7,021 nt of DNA from NCBI GenBank assembly GCA_003161205.1, contig PMOU01000255.1:1159-8179 (forward strand), in the 5' to 3' direction. The notes below the pieces were generated by a model that was not told where the DNA came from, did not search any database, and saw only the letters and a program-made list of their open reading frames with translations. Source of the stretch: Actinomycetota bacterium. GTDB lineage: Bacteria; Actinomycetota; Actinomycetes; Streptosporangiales; Streptosporangiaceae. This document shows positions 1 to 5,597 of the stretch, in pieces (position 1 is the first letter of the stretch; every line of letters starts with the position of its first letter). Made by a program: the position numbers and the translations under genes.

Positions 1-251
1 TCCTTGAGGATACGGACCACCCCCGAGGATCGGGTCCCCGAGCCGTAGGACGAGATCGCCATCCAGTCCATCTGCACCGGCAGGTGCATGGCCCGGGCCA
101 GGTCGGCCATCACCATGACCGCGCCCTTCAGGACGCCGATGAGCAACAGGTCCCGGCCGGCGTAATCGGCGTCGATCTGCGCCGCGAGCGCGCCGATGCG
201 CGCCTGCAGCTGCTCGGTGGTAATCAGGACCTGCTTCAGGTCAGGTCCCAT
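1..251 (-). CDS. hpt: Hypoxanthine phosphoribosyltransferase, N-terminal 83 codons (cut by window edge)
   Basis: Purine salvage enzyme of the cytoplasm; it transfers the phosphoribosyl group of PRPP to hypoxanthine or guanine to give IMP or GMP. Only the N-terminal half is visible. Translation from the ATG at 251-249 begins [20 protein letters not shown]. It reaches the pyrophosphate-binding loop LKGA (residues 41-44, within [20 protein letters not shown]) and the segment [17 protein letters not shown] (61-77), which is the flexible catalytic-loop region typical of bacterial HPRTs. The PRPP-binding acidic motif lies beyond the left edge. The gene starts 29 bases after the tilS stop and is on the same strand, so it is very likely the last visible gene of the dacB operon; a GGACGAAAG stretch upstream is a modest ribosome site. 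In other actinobacteria ftsH usually follows hpt, which is an expectation only. The family call is secure; the exact start is probable. Confidence 0.93.
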   Translation of the reverse strand, partial: MGPDLKQVLITTEQLQARIGALAAQIDADYAGRDLLLIGVLKGAVMVMADLARAMHLPVQMDWMAISSYGSGTRSSGVVRILK

Positions 252-280
252 GTCACTTTCGTCCAACGGACTCGCCACCC

Positions 281-1273
281 CTACTCGCCTGCTGCGCTGC
301 TGGTGAACCACACCTTGCCATCTCGGCGCCGCGCTCGCATACCGCCGGGCAGGTCAACCCAGCGCTGCCCGCGCCAGCCGGTGATCAGGGCGTCGATCCG
401 GTCGATGTGGTGCGCGGTGAGCGCGCCGTGCGGGCAGCCCGCCATGACCGCCGCATCGCGCAGCACCCGCGTCCTGATCGCGGCCGGCAGCTCCCGCAGC
501 CGGCCGGCGTCCAGCCCGGCCGGGTCGGAGCCGTCAGCGCGGAGCCGTCCGCTTTCGGCGAACGCGAGATCGTCGAGGTACTCCGCGTCGGCGCGCAGCT
601 GGCTCGCGGTGCGGGCGAGCGCTTCCGCCACCCCCGGCCCGAGGGCGGTCTCCAGGGCGGGCAGCACCTGATGACGCACCCGGGCCCGGGTGTAGCTGAA
701 GTCGCGGTTGTGCGGATCCTGCCAGGGCTCAAGGCCGAGCTCGGCGCAGGCGGCCCAGGTGGCCGCCCGGCGCACGGCCAGCAACGGCCTGCGGTAAGGC
801 CCGCGCTGCGCGGCCATGCCCGCCAGCGACCGGCCGCCTGATCCCCGGGCGAGCCCGAGCAGGACGGTTTCCGCCTGGTCATCGAGGGTGTGGCCGAGCA
901 GGACCGCGGCTGCGCGGTACTCGCTGGCCGCCGCGTCAAGCGCGCGGTACCTGGCCACCCGGGCCGCGGCCTCAGGTCCTGCCGTTGCCTTCACCGTCAC
1001 CGCGACGCTGCGTACCGGGTCGAGGCCGAGCTGGGCGAGCTGCGCCGCCACGGCGGCGGCACGCTCAGCGGAACCCGGCTGCAGCCCGTGGTCCACGGTC
1101 ACGCCGCCGGCCCGCAGGCCCAGGCGCGGGGCCACGAAGGCCGCCGCGGCGGCCAGCGCGAGCGAGTCGGCGCCGCCGGAACACGCGACGAGCACCAGGT
1201 CATCCGCGGTCAGGTCAGACAGGCAAGCCCGGACCGCGGTGCGGACCTCGGCGACCGCCGCGCTAGGACCCAT
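281..1273 (-). CDS. tilS: tRNA(Ile)-lysidine synthase TilS
   Basis: Cytoplasmic ATP-dependent enzyme that attaches lysine to C34 of the CAU-anticodon tRNA-Ile, changing its decoding from AUG to AUA. The 330-residue protein has the N-type ATP pyrophosphatase P-loop SGGADS (residues 32-37), VDHGL (60-64), the family motif [20 protein letters not shown] (127-146) and the tRNA/active-site segment around [18 protein letters not shown] (184-201). The length suits the short actinobacterial form, which lacks the long C-terminal domains of the E. coli enzyme. I start at the ATG at 1273-1271 ([15 protein letters not shown]). An in-frame ATG at 1330 would add 19 residues read out of frame through the end of the metalloprotease gene, which looks artificial. 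There is no good Shine-Dalgarno sequence before 1273. The start is instead preceded by a duplicated stop-CCGG-ATG arrangement, suggesting translation coupled to the upstream gene. The gene lies between the metalloprotease and hpt in one operon. Confidence 0.95.
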   Translation of the reverse strand: MGPSAAVAEVRTAVRACLSDLTADDLVLVACSGGADSLALAAAAAFVAPRLGLRAGGVTVDHGLQPGSAERAAAVAAQLAQLGLDPVRSVAVTVKATAGPEAAARVARYRALDAAASEYRAAAVLLGHTLDDQAETVLLGLARGSGGRSLAGMAAQRGPYRRPLLAVRRAATWAACAELGLEPWQDPHNRDFSYTRARVRHQVLPALETALGPGVAEALARTASQLRADAEYLDDLAFAESGRLRADGSDPAGLDAGRLRELPAAIRTRVLRDAAVMAGCPHGALTAHHIDRIDALITGWRGQRWVDLPGGMRARRRDGKVWFTSSAAGE

Positions 1274-1307
1274 CCGGCTAAGAGCTAGGACCCATCCGGC
1301 TAAGAGC
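1262..1307. repeat. Perfect 22-base tandem duplication at the metalloprotease-tilS junction
   Basis: Two identical 22-base units lie head to tail at 1262-1283 and 1284-1305, with two further matching bases (1306-1307). Read on the minus strand, each unit contains a TAG, then CCGG, then ATGGGTCCTAG. The upstream copy supplies the metalloprotease stop codon (1302-1300) and an ATG at 1295-1293. The downstream copy supplies a second TAG (1280-1278) and the ATG used for tilS (1273-1271). Because 22 is not a multiple of three, the first ATG is out of frame with tilS. The duplication looks recent, since there is no mismatch between copies. Confidence 0.95.
1278..1295 (-). other. Possible five-codon minigene (MGPSS) between metalloprotease and tilS
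   Basis: The ATG at 1295-1293, four bases after the metalloprotease TAG, opens a frame of five codons (M-G-P-S-S) that ends at TAG 1280-1278. The tilS ATG follows after exactly the same four bases, CCGG. This is the original tilS start before duplication (same MGPS beginning), now cut off by a frameshift. If used, terminating ribosomes would re-initiate twice to reach tilS. Whether it is translated cannot be judged from sequence; no Shine-Dalgarno sequence precedes it. Confidence 0.3.
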
Positions 1308-1312
1308 CGGAT
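1294..1312 (-). promoter_or_regulatory. 8-base-pair hairpin over the metalloprotease stop and the first ATG copy
   Basis: ATCCGGCT (1294-1301) and AGCCGGAT (1305-1312) are perfectly complementary with a three-base loop. In the minus-strand mRNA the stem covers the last codons and stop of the metalloprotease, and its distal arm includes the first two bases of the duplicated AUG at 1295. The second repeat copy carries another AGCCGGAT (minus strand 1279-1272), so the upstream arm could pair with either copy. A role in coupling or damping tilS translation is inference. Confidence 0.45.
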
Positions 1313-2415
1313 ACGACCCGCTCCACCCACAAGTGCGGGTCGGTGAACTCCGCCCTCGTCGGCAGGGTCTCCGGCGACGTCCAGACCTTGTTGAAGTCGG
1401 GCATGCCGACCTCTTCCACGACCATGCTGACGAACCGCGAGCCCTCCGCGTACTGCTTCATCTTCAGGTCGATACCCAGGATGCGGCGGATCGTCTGCTC
1501 GATCCGGCCCTGCGATCCGCGCCGGGCGCTGAACCGCTCCCTGATCTGCGCGACCGAGGGCACCACCTGCGGCCCGACCGCGTCCATGACGTAGTCGCCG
1601 TGCCCTTCCACCAGCGTCATCACCGCGGTCAGCCGGTCCATGATCTCGCGCTGAGCCGGGGTGGCCACAGCATCGATCAGGCTTCCGCCGTCACCGCCGC
1701 GCACCGCGCCCGCCATCGCGTCAGCCGCCGACCGCAGCCGCTGCAAGATCGCCGCCGGGTCAAGCTCGGAAGCGAGCAGGAACTTGGTCATCTGGCTCTG
1801 CACGTAGTCCCGCAGCCACGGGACCGCGGTGAACTGCAGCCGGTGCGTCTCCTCGTGCAGGCACACCCAGCGCCGGAAATCGTGCGTGTCGACGCCGAGC
1901 TCGCGTTCGACCATGACGATGTTGGGCGCCACCAGGGTGAGCCTGCCGGGCTGCTGGCCGTCCACCGGGGATGCCTCAGGCGGCAGGAAGAGCTCGTACT
2001 GGCCGAGCACCCGGGAGGACAGGTAGGCGAGGATCAGGCCGGCCTGGATACCCGTCACCCGGGATCCCACCGCGGTCATCACCGCGCTCGGTGACCGGGA
2101 CGAGCCGCCGGAGCCTGCGCCGGGCGCACGTTCCTTCAGCTGCTCGACCAGGGGCTCCAGGACGACGCGGAAGCCATCCACGTTCGCCCGGATCCAGCCG
2201 GGCCGGTCGACCACCGCGACTCGTCCGAGCGAGCCGTCAGGCCCGGCCGACATCCCGGTGACCTCGTGGACCGGCTGCTGTACGGCGCCGGCCAGGTCGC
2301 GTAGCTCTGAGACCGTTCGCCGCGCCTCGGCCAGGCTGACCTGCGGGCCCTGCCGGGCCCACCGGGTCCCGGTGGAAATGGCGATGTCCCAGTCGATCAT
2401 CTGCGTGCTGCTCAC
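1300..2415 (-). CDS. Zinc-dependent metalloprotease, DUF2342 / 'coenzyme F420 biosynthesis-associated' family
   Basis: A 371-residue protein recognised from its family signature: an N-terminal [14 protein letters not shown] segment (residues 6-19), a central block [13 protein letters not shown] (135-147), [15 protein letters not shown] (162-176), the zincin motif HEETH (187-191) in [18 protein letters not shown], and a later conserved [15 protein letters not shown] (267-281) whose Glu or His residues are good candidates for the third zinc ligand. This actinobacterial family has an unproven function; the F420 link comes from co-occurrence, not biochemistry. There is no signal peptide or membrane segment, so it is probably cytoplasmic. 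The start is taken as GTG at 2415, with GGTGGG close upstream; the internal ATG at 2400 matches the usual family beginning but has no ribosome site. The gene follows dacB by 34 bases and ends in the tandem duplication before tilS. Confidence 0.88.
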   Translation of the reverse strand: MSSTQMIDWDIAISTGTRWARQGPQVSLAEARRTVSELRDLAGAVQQPVHEVTGMSAGPDGSLGRVAVVDRPGWIRANVDGFRVVLEPLVEQLKERAPGAGSGGSSRSPSAVMTAVGSRVTGIQAGLILAYLSSRVLGQYELFLPPEASPVDGQQPGRLTLVAPNIVMVERELGVDTHDFRRWVCLHEETHRLQFTAVPWLRDYVQSQMTKFLLASELDPAAILQRLRSAADAMAGAVRGGDGGSLIDAVATPAQREIMDRLTAVMTLVEGHGDYVMDAVGPQVVPSVAQIRERFSARRGSQGRIEQTIRRILGIDLKMKQYAEGSRFVSMVVEEVGMPDFNKVWTSPETLPTRAEFTDPHLWVERVVSGS

Positions 2416-2449
2416 AGTCCCACCGTACGTTAGGTCTCGATTATGTCCG

Positions 2450-3880
2450 TCACCGGCAGCCGCAGCCGGCCAGCACGGCCGCCGCCCGGTCGATGGCGGA
2501 CGCCGCTTCGGTGAGTACCCCCGCCGACGGGATCTGGTCGGCCATGAACGCGAAAACCAAGGTCGCGCCGGTCTTGTCGGACACTATTCCGGCCAGGGCG
2601 GTCACGGTGCCGAGATTGCCCGTTTTGGCCCGGACCGATCCCAGGGCCGCCCCGCCGATCCCGCTGAACACGCTCTGCCCGGCAGACAAGGTGCCGGAAA
2701 AGCCGGCCACGGGCAGCCCGGCCAGCAGGGCCCGCAGCCGGGGCCGGGCGATGGCGAGCTCGAGCACCTTGACGAGCGTGGCCGGCGCGATCGCGTCTTG
2801 GCCAGACAACCCGCTGCCGTCCACCAGGTGCAGGCCGCTGCTGACGCCGAGCCGCCGCAGTTCGCTGGTCACCGCGGCGGCCGCCCCGCTGAACGAGGCC
2901 GGCTGGCCGGTCGCGAGCGCCACCTGGCGGGCCAGGTTCTCCGCGATCACGTTATTGCTCTCGGTGAGCATCTGCTGCACGATGGCCGACAGCGGCGGCG
3001 AGGACACGCTGGCCAGGGCGGCCGCGTGCGCGGGCGCGGTCTGCGCCGCGGGGGTGCCGGTGACGTGGATGCCGTCGGCGGTGAGCAGGGCGGCGAACGA
3101 GGCGGCGGCCTGGGCCGCCGGGTCGGTCGCGCGTGGCCGGAGGTTGTAAGGGTCGTCGGAGTCCTCCGGCGCGCCAGCCGCGTTGAGCCGGCCCTGGTCC
3201 ACCTCCAGGGAGACGATCGGGGTGACGTTCCCGGTGCTGACGTAGCTGTCCGGCCAGCCGGGGGCGAGCAGCGGACCGGTGTACAGCGAGGTGTCATAAC
3301 CGACGCTGACCGACCGCCGGTGCTGCGATTTCAGCGCTCGCGCGGCCGCCGCGGCCAGGTCGGCCAGCGTGGCCGGGGCCGGGTAGTCCTGCGCCGGGTA
3401 CGCGTTGACCGCGAGGGTCGGGTCACCCCCGCCGACCAGGATGACGCTGTTAGCGGTGGTACCGCGCACCACGCGGGTGCGGAACGTGGCGTGCGGGCCC
3501 AGGACGGCCAGGGCGGCCGCCGAGGTGGCCAGCTTCGTCGTCGAGGCGGGCGTGGCCAGCCCGGTGCCCTGCTCGGACAGCAGCACCCGGCCGGTGACCG
3601 GGTCGGCGACCAGGGCCAGGACGCCCGGACCCAGGGCCGCGGCCGACAGCGGGGCCGCCAGGGCCGACCGCAGCCCGCTCGCGGTCGGCAGGGAACCGCC
3701 GTCGGACCCGGCGGCCAGCACGGTGCCCGGGTCGCTGACCGGACCGGTCGCGACCGACGCGACCCGCAAGGCCGCGAGCCGGCTCGGCAGCATCCGGGCC
3801 ACCGCGATGCCCGCCGCCAGGGTGACCACGTTGATCATGGCCAGCGTCAGCAGGGCCGCCCTCCGGGTGCGGCGCACCAT
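2450..3880 (-). CDS. dacB: D-alanyl-D-alanine carboxypeptidase/endopeptidase, PBP4 (DacB) family
   Basis: Peptidoglycan-maturing penicillin-binding protein (peptidase family S13) that trims the terminal D-Ala of stem peptides and can cleave cross-links outside the membrane. The 476-residue protein has a basic N-terminus (MVRRTRRAAL) and one hydrophobic segment (about residues 8-30), probably a signal anchor. The three catalytic motifs are present and in order: SxxK as STTK (Ser113, Lys116, within PASTTKLAT), SxN as SNN (308-310, within ESNNVIAENLAR) and KTG (419-421, within RAKTGNLGTVTALAG). DGSGLS (354-359) is also typical of PBP4 proteins. The long insert between SxxK and SxN is normal for this class. 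The start ATG at 3880-3878 is preceded by a G-rich GGGTGGGG ten bases upstream. It is the first gene of the minus-strand operon, divergent from ppa. The C-terminus AGCGCR has two cysteines, which is mildly odd. Confidence 0.94.
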   Translation of the reverse strand: MVRRTRRAALLTLAMINVVTLAAGIAVARMLPSRLAALRVASVATGPVSDPGTVLAAGSDGGSLPTASGLRSALAAPLSAAALGPGVLALVADPVTGRVLLSEQGTGLATPASTTKLATSAAALAVLGPHATFRTRVVRGTTANSVILVGGGDPTLAVNAYPAQDYPAPATLADLAAAAARALKSQHRRSVSVGYDTSLYTGPLLAPGWPDSYVSTGNVTPIVSLEVDQGRLNAAGAPEDSDDPYNLRPRATDPAAQAAASFAALLTADGIHVTGTPAAQTAPAHAAALASVSSPPLSAIVQQMLTESNNVIAENLARQVALATGQPASFSGAAAAVTSELRRLGVSSGLHLVDGSGLSGQDAIAPATLVKVLELAIARPRLRALLAGLPVAGFSGTLSAGQSVFSGIGGAALGSVRAKTGNLGTVTALAGIVSDKTGATLVFAFMADQIPSAGVLTEAASAIDRAAAVLAGCGCR

Positions 3881-3954
3881 GACCTAACCACCCCACCCAG
3901 AAGAAGCCAACGGAGCATTCGCCGCGGATCGCGGGGGACAATGGAGTTAATCAC

Positions 3955-3968
3955 CCAGACCGGTCTGG
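3955..3968. repeat. ppa: Perfect 14-base palindrome overlapping the ppa ribosome-binding site
   Basis: CCAGACCGGTCTGG is fully self-complementary. Its last two bases are the first two of the GGAG ribosome-binding site (3967-3970). The position, ten bases before the ppa GTG, suits an operator for a dimeric repressor or an mRNA element affecting ribosome access. No known regulator can be assigned. Confidence 0.6.
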
Positions 3969-3970
3969 AG
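3967..3970 (+). promoter_or_regulatory. ppa: Ribosome-binding site of ppa
   Basis: GGAG sits seven bases before the GTG at 3978 and decides the ppa start. Confidence 0.7.
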
Positions 3971-3977
3971 CGAAAAC

Positions 3978-4490
3978 GTGGACGTTGAAGTTGTCATCGA
4001 AATCCCCAAGGGACAGCGCAACAAGTACGAGATGGACCATGACACCGGCCGGATACGGCTGGACCGCATGCTGTTCACCTCTACCAGGTACCCGTCCGAC
4101 TACGGCTTCATCGAGGACACCCTGGCTGACGACGGCGACCCGCTGGACGCCCTCGTGCTGCTCGACGAACCCACCTTCCCAGGGTGCCTCATCACCTGCC
4201 GGGTCATCGGCATGTTCCGGATGCACGACGAGAACGGCGCCGACGACAAGGTGCTCTGCGTGCCGGCCCAGGACCCGCGGATGGAGCACCTGCGCGACAT
4301 TCACCACGTGCCCGAGTTCGACCGGCTCGAGATCCAGCACTTCTTCGAGGTCTACAAGGCGCTCGAGCCCGGCAAGATGGTGCGGGCCGAAGCCTGGGCC
4401 GACCGCAAGAGCGCCGAGGCCGAGGTCGAGGCCTGCCGCAAGCGAGCGGCCGAGACCCCCGGCTACGGGGCCGAGGACCACTCGGACTAG
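3978..4490 (+). CDS. ppa: Inorganic pyrophosphatase (family I)
   Basis: Cytoplasmic Mg-dependent enzyme hydrolysing pyrophosphate to two phosphates, which pulls nucleic acid, tRNA charging and nucleotide reactions forward. The 170 residues carry the whole family I pattern: [12 protein letters not shown] (9-20) with substrate-binding Lys/Glu, DRMLF (29-33), [12 protein letters not shown] (38-49), the metal-binding signature DGDPLDAL (52-59; Asp52, Asp54, Asp57), a basic/acidic [13 protein letters not shown] segment (89-101) and [12 protein letters not shown] (122-133). The length is normal for an actinobacterial hexameric enzyme. The GTG start is supported by GGAG seven bases upstream and by the protein beginning [12 protein letters not shown], as in relatives. 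It is divergent from dacB and is followed on the same strand by a pyrH-like gene 167 bases away, a gap large enough for separate transcription. No essential residue is missing. Confidence 0.97.
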   Translation: MDVEVVIEIPKGQRNKYEMDHDTGRIRLDRMLFTSTRYPSDYGFIEDTLADDGDPLDALVLLDEPTFPGCLITCRVIGMFRMHDENGADDKVLCVPAQDPRMEHLRDIHHVPEFDRLEIQHFFEVYKALEPGKMVRAEAWADRKSAEAEVEACRKRAAETPGYGAEDHSD

Positions 4491-4497
4491 ACGGCGC

Positions 4498-4513
4498 TGG
4501 CGGCCGTCCGCCG
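4498..4513 (+). terminator. Short GC hairpin just after ppa (weak terminator candidate)
   Basis: GGCGG (4499-4503) and CCGCC (4508-4512) form a five-pair stem with a four-base loop, plus an outer T-G wobble, eight bases after the ppa stop. No T-tract follows. Actinobacterial terminators often lack one, but a stem this short also arises by chance in such GC-rich DNA. Confidence 0.3.
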
Positions 4514-4526
4514 CAGTTCCCCCGGG

Positions 4527-4587
4527 CCGGGAAAGTGTGTGCTGGGGGCACGCGGGCGGCCCGTTCGGTAAAAAAGATCTTTCCCGG
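4527..4587. repeat. Long-range 9-base inverted repeat and AT-rich palindrome upstream of the pyrH-like gene
   Basis: CCGGGAAAG (4527-4535) and CTTTCCCGG (4579-4587) are perfect complements 43 bases apart. The right arm overlaps the 10-base palindrome AAAGATCTTT (4573-4582), which is preceded by a run of six A residues (4570-4575), an unusual AT patch for this genome. The block CCCGGGCCGG also occurs as a direct copy at 4521-4530 and 4583-4592. This may be a regulatory site or leader structure for the next gene; no known regulator is recognised. Confidence 0.45.
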
Positions 4588-4611
4588 GCCGGTGCGGGCA
4601 TGCGGTACCGT
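4580..4611 (+). promoter_or_regulatory. Possible promoter of the pyrH-like gene
   Basis: TACCGT (4606-4611) fits the loose TANNNT -10 pattern of actinobacterial vegetative promoters. The only -35-like box, TTTCCC (4580-4585), is 20 bases away, which is too far for a good match. A start of transcription near 4618 would leave a leader of about 40 bases before the GTG at 4658. This is weak support. Confidence 0.2.
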
Positions 4612-4657
4612 GAGCGGAACCGCCACGCCGGGCGGCTGGACGGGGGTTAGCCGGACT

Positions 4658-5380
4658 GTGCCTCGCTATCGCAGGGTTGTCGTCAAGCTAAGCGGCGAGG
4701 CGCTCGCGGGGGCGGGCAGCTCAGGCGTCGATCCGGCCAGCCTGTCCCGCGTCGCCGAGGAAGTCCTGTCCGTCCACGATCTCGGCGTGCAGGTCGCGGT
4801 CGTCGTCGGCGGCGGCAACTACTTCCGCGGCCGGATGGCCGACGGCTGGGGCATCAGCCGGGCCGAGGCGGACAACATCGGCATGCTCGGCACCATCATG
4901 AACGCGCTGATGCTCAGGGGCGCGCTCACGGCCAGGACCGACACTGACATCCGGGTCATGACGGCGGTGCCGATCCACAGCGTCGCGGAGCCGTTCATCC
5001 GGCTCCGGGCGCTGCACCATCTGTCCCGCGGCCTGATCGTGCTGCTCGCGGGCGGCATCGGCCAGCCGTACGTCACCACCGACTACCCGGCGGTCCAGCG
5101 TGCCCTCGAACTCGACGCCGATGCGCTGCTGGTGGCCAAGCGCGGGGTGGACGGGGTCTACGACACCGACCCGAACGTCAACCCGAACGCGGTGCGCTAC
5201 ACCCGGCTGACCTACGACGAGGCGCTGGCGGCCGGGGTCCGGATCATGGATACCAGTGCGTTCGTACTGGCCAACGAGCAGGGCCTGACAATGCACGTGT
5301 TCGACGTGGCCGCCGCCGGGGTCATGCGCGAGATCTGCGAGGGTGCCGAGCTCGGCACCCGGATCAGCGTCAAGGACTAG
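4658..5380 (+). CDS. pyrH: UMP kinase-like protein (PyrH family, amino acid kinase fold), probable second copy
   Basis: PyrH phosphorylates UMP to UDP in pyrimidine nucleotide synthesis. The 240-residue protein starts MPRYRRVVVKLSGEAL, with the ATP-site KLSGEAL (10-16). GGGNYFRGR (51-59) and ADNIGMLGTIMNAL (71-84) hold the phosphate- and UMP-binding residues including Asp72. GGIGQPYVTTD (132-142) is the late substrate loop, and Lys161 with VDGVYDTDP (164-172) is the nucleotide-binding region. All expected catalytic positions look intact. The length equals the family norm. The sequence differs noticeably from what I recall of the main actinobacterial PyrH (usual loop closer to GAGMGMPYFSTD), and rpsB, tsf and frr are absent here, so a paralogue is likely. 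The GTG at 4658 gives the canonical N-terminus; an in-frame GTG at 4610 would add 16 unconserved-looking residues. The ribosome site is weak (GGGGG at 4642-4646). Another amino acid kinase is possible but less likely. Confidence 0.86.
   Translation: MPRYRRVVVKLSGEALAGAGSSGVDPASLSRVAEEVLSVHDLGVQVAVVVGGGNYFRGRMADGWGISRAEADNIGMLGTIMNALMLRGALTARTDTDIRVMTAVPIHSVAEPFIRLRALHHLSRGLIVLLAGGIGQPYVTTDYPAVQRALELDADALLVAKRGVDGVYDTDPNVNPNAVRYTRLTYDEALAAGVRIMDTSAFVLANEQGLTMHVFDVAAAGVMREICEGAELGTRISVKD
5341..5360. repeat. Perfect 20-base palindrome inside the 3' end of the pyrH-like gene
   Basis: GGGTGCCGAG followed at once by CTCGGCACCC is fully self-complementary and ends 20 bases before the end of the stop codon. 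It encodes EGAELGTR, where the GT is family-conserved, so part of it is constrained by coding. As RNA it folds into an eight-pair stem with a GAGC loop. It could be an operator-like site, or a stem contributing to termination or mRNA stability. Confidence 0.7.
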
Positions 5381-5401
5381 CCCCAAGGCGATGTAGATGA
5401 T

Positions 5402-5420
5402 CCGCGGGCCTGGACCGCGG
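5402..5420 (+). terminator. GC hairpin after the pyrH-like gene
   Basis: CCGCGG (5402-5407) and CCGCGG (5415-5420) pair as a six-base all-GC stem with a seven-base loop, 21 bases after the stop codon. The right arm is also part of the 10-base palindrome GACCGCGGTC (5413-5422). No T-tract follows. Its placement suits a terminator of the U-less actinobacterial kind, but evidence is limited. Confidence 0.35.
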
Positions 5421-5487
5421 TCACATGCGCCCCCAGCTTCCCATTCGCACCGTCCGTATGACGACCTAGCCCCAGGCCAGTCGAAGA

Positions 5488-5528
5488 AAGCGGCACTCTA
5501 CACAAAAGATTGTGCAGGCTGCCGCATT
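5488..5528 (-). terminator. Long imperfect hairpin in the convergent spacer; likely terminator of the response regulator transcript
   Basis: GCGGCA (5490-5495) pairs with TGCCGC (5520-5525), and inward, in the same register without bulges, TCT (5497-5499) pairs with AGG (5516-5518, one wobble) and CACAA (5501-5505) with TTGTG (5510-5514), around an AAGA tetraloop. AA (5487-5488) and TT (5527-5528) can extend the base. Fourteen of sixteen core positions pair. Read on the minus strand the stem is followed by TTTCTT, so it resembles a Rho-independent terminator for the gene ending at 5598. The surrounding 70 bases (5481-5550) are 50% G+C by my count, well below the neighbours. Confidence 0.55.
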
Positions 5529-5597
5529 GATCGAATAAAGGAGCAGGGACGAGGTGAGCGGGTGGGGCGGGCGATGCGGTTGCGGTGGGACTAGCCC

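Larger units (their letters stand above)
3881..3977. promoter_or_regulatory. Divergent dacB/ppa promoter region (boundaries not resolved)
   Basis: This 97-base spacer must hold the promoters for the dacB operon and for ppa. I see no pair of -35/-10 boxes that fits well in either direction. GTTAAT (3946-3951) on the plus strand is a possible -10-like box, without a convincing -35. The notable element is the palindrome at 3955-3968 next to the ppa start. Confidence 0.5.
5374..5597. repeat. 10-base direct repeats bracketing the convergent spacer
   Basis: GGACTAGCCC occurs at 5374-5383, over the stop codon of the pyrH-like gene, and at 5588-5597, directly next to the response regulator stop. A related CTAGCCCCA lies at 5466-5474 and matches the first copy (5377-5385). 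Between them are about 200 bases with no convincing gene. They may be chance, or the trace of a duplication or insertion. Confidence 0.4.

Noticed and set aside
1274..1330. Earlier tilS start at ATG 1330 (19 extra residues)
   Set aside because: The added segment is the metalloprotease 3' end and the duplication read in another frame. It has no ribosome site, and the MGPS start at 1273 explains the duplication.
3883..3909. TTGGCT-17 bases-TTAGGT promoter-like pair on the minus strand before dacB
   Set aside because: The -10 box would end two bases before the dacB ATG, putting the transcription start inside the gene after the initiation codon and removing the N-terminal anchor start.
2258..3988. 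A 576-codon open frame on the plus strand opposite dacB
   Set aside because: It is Gly/Arg/Gln-rich with no domain pattern and lies wholly antisense to dacB, whose catalytic motifs are complete. Long antisense frames are expected in high-GC DNA.
4184..4657. Upstream extension of the pyrH-like frame through ppa (to 4184)
   Set aside because: It is ppa and the spacer read in another frame, with Arg/Ala/Gly-rich content. The canonical UMP kinase N-terminus begins at GTG 4658.
5397..5594. 65-codon plus-strand frame in the convergent spacer, with a CAGC motif
   Set aside because: No ribosome site at its ATG, no recognisable family, and it reads through the hairpin. The AAAGGAG at 5537-5543 precedes only a short GTG frame (from 5554) running antisense into the response regulator.
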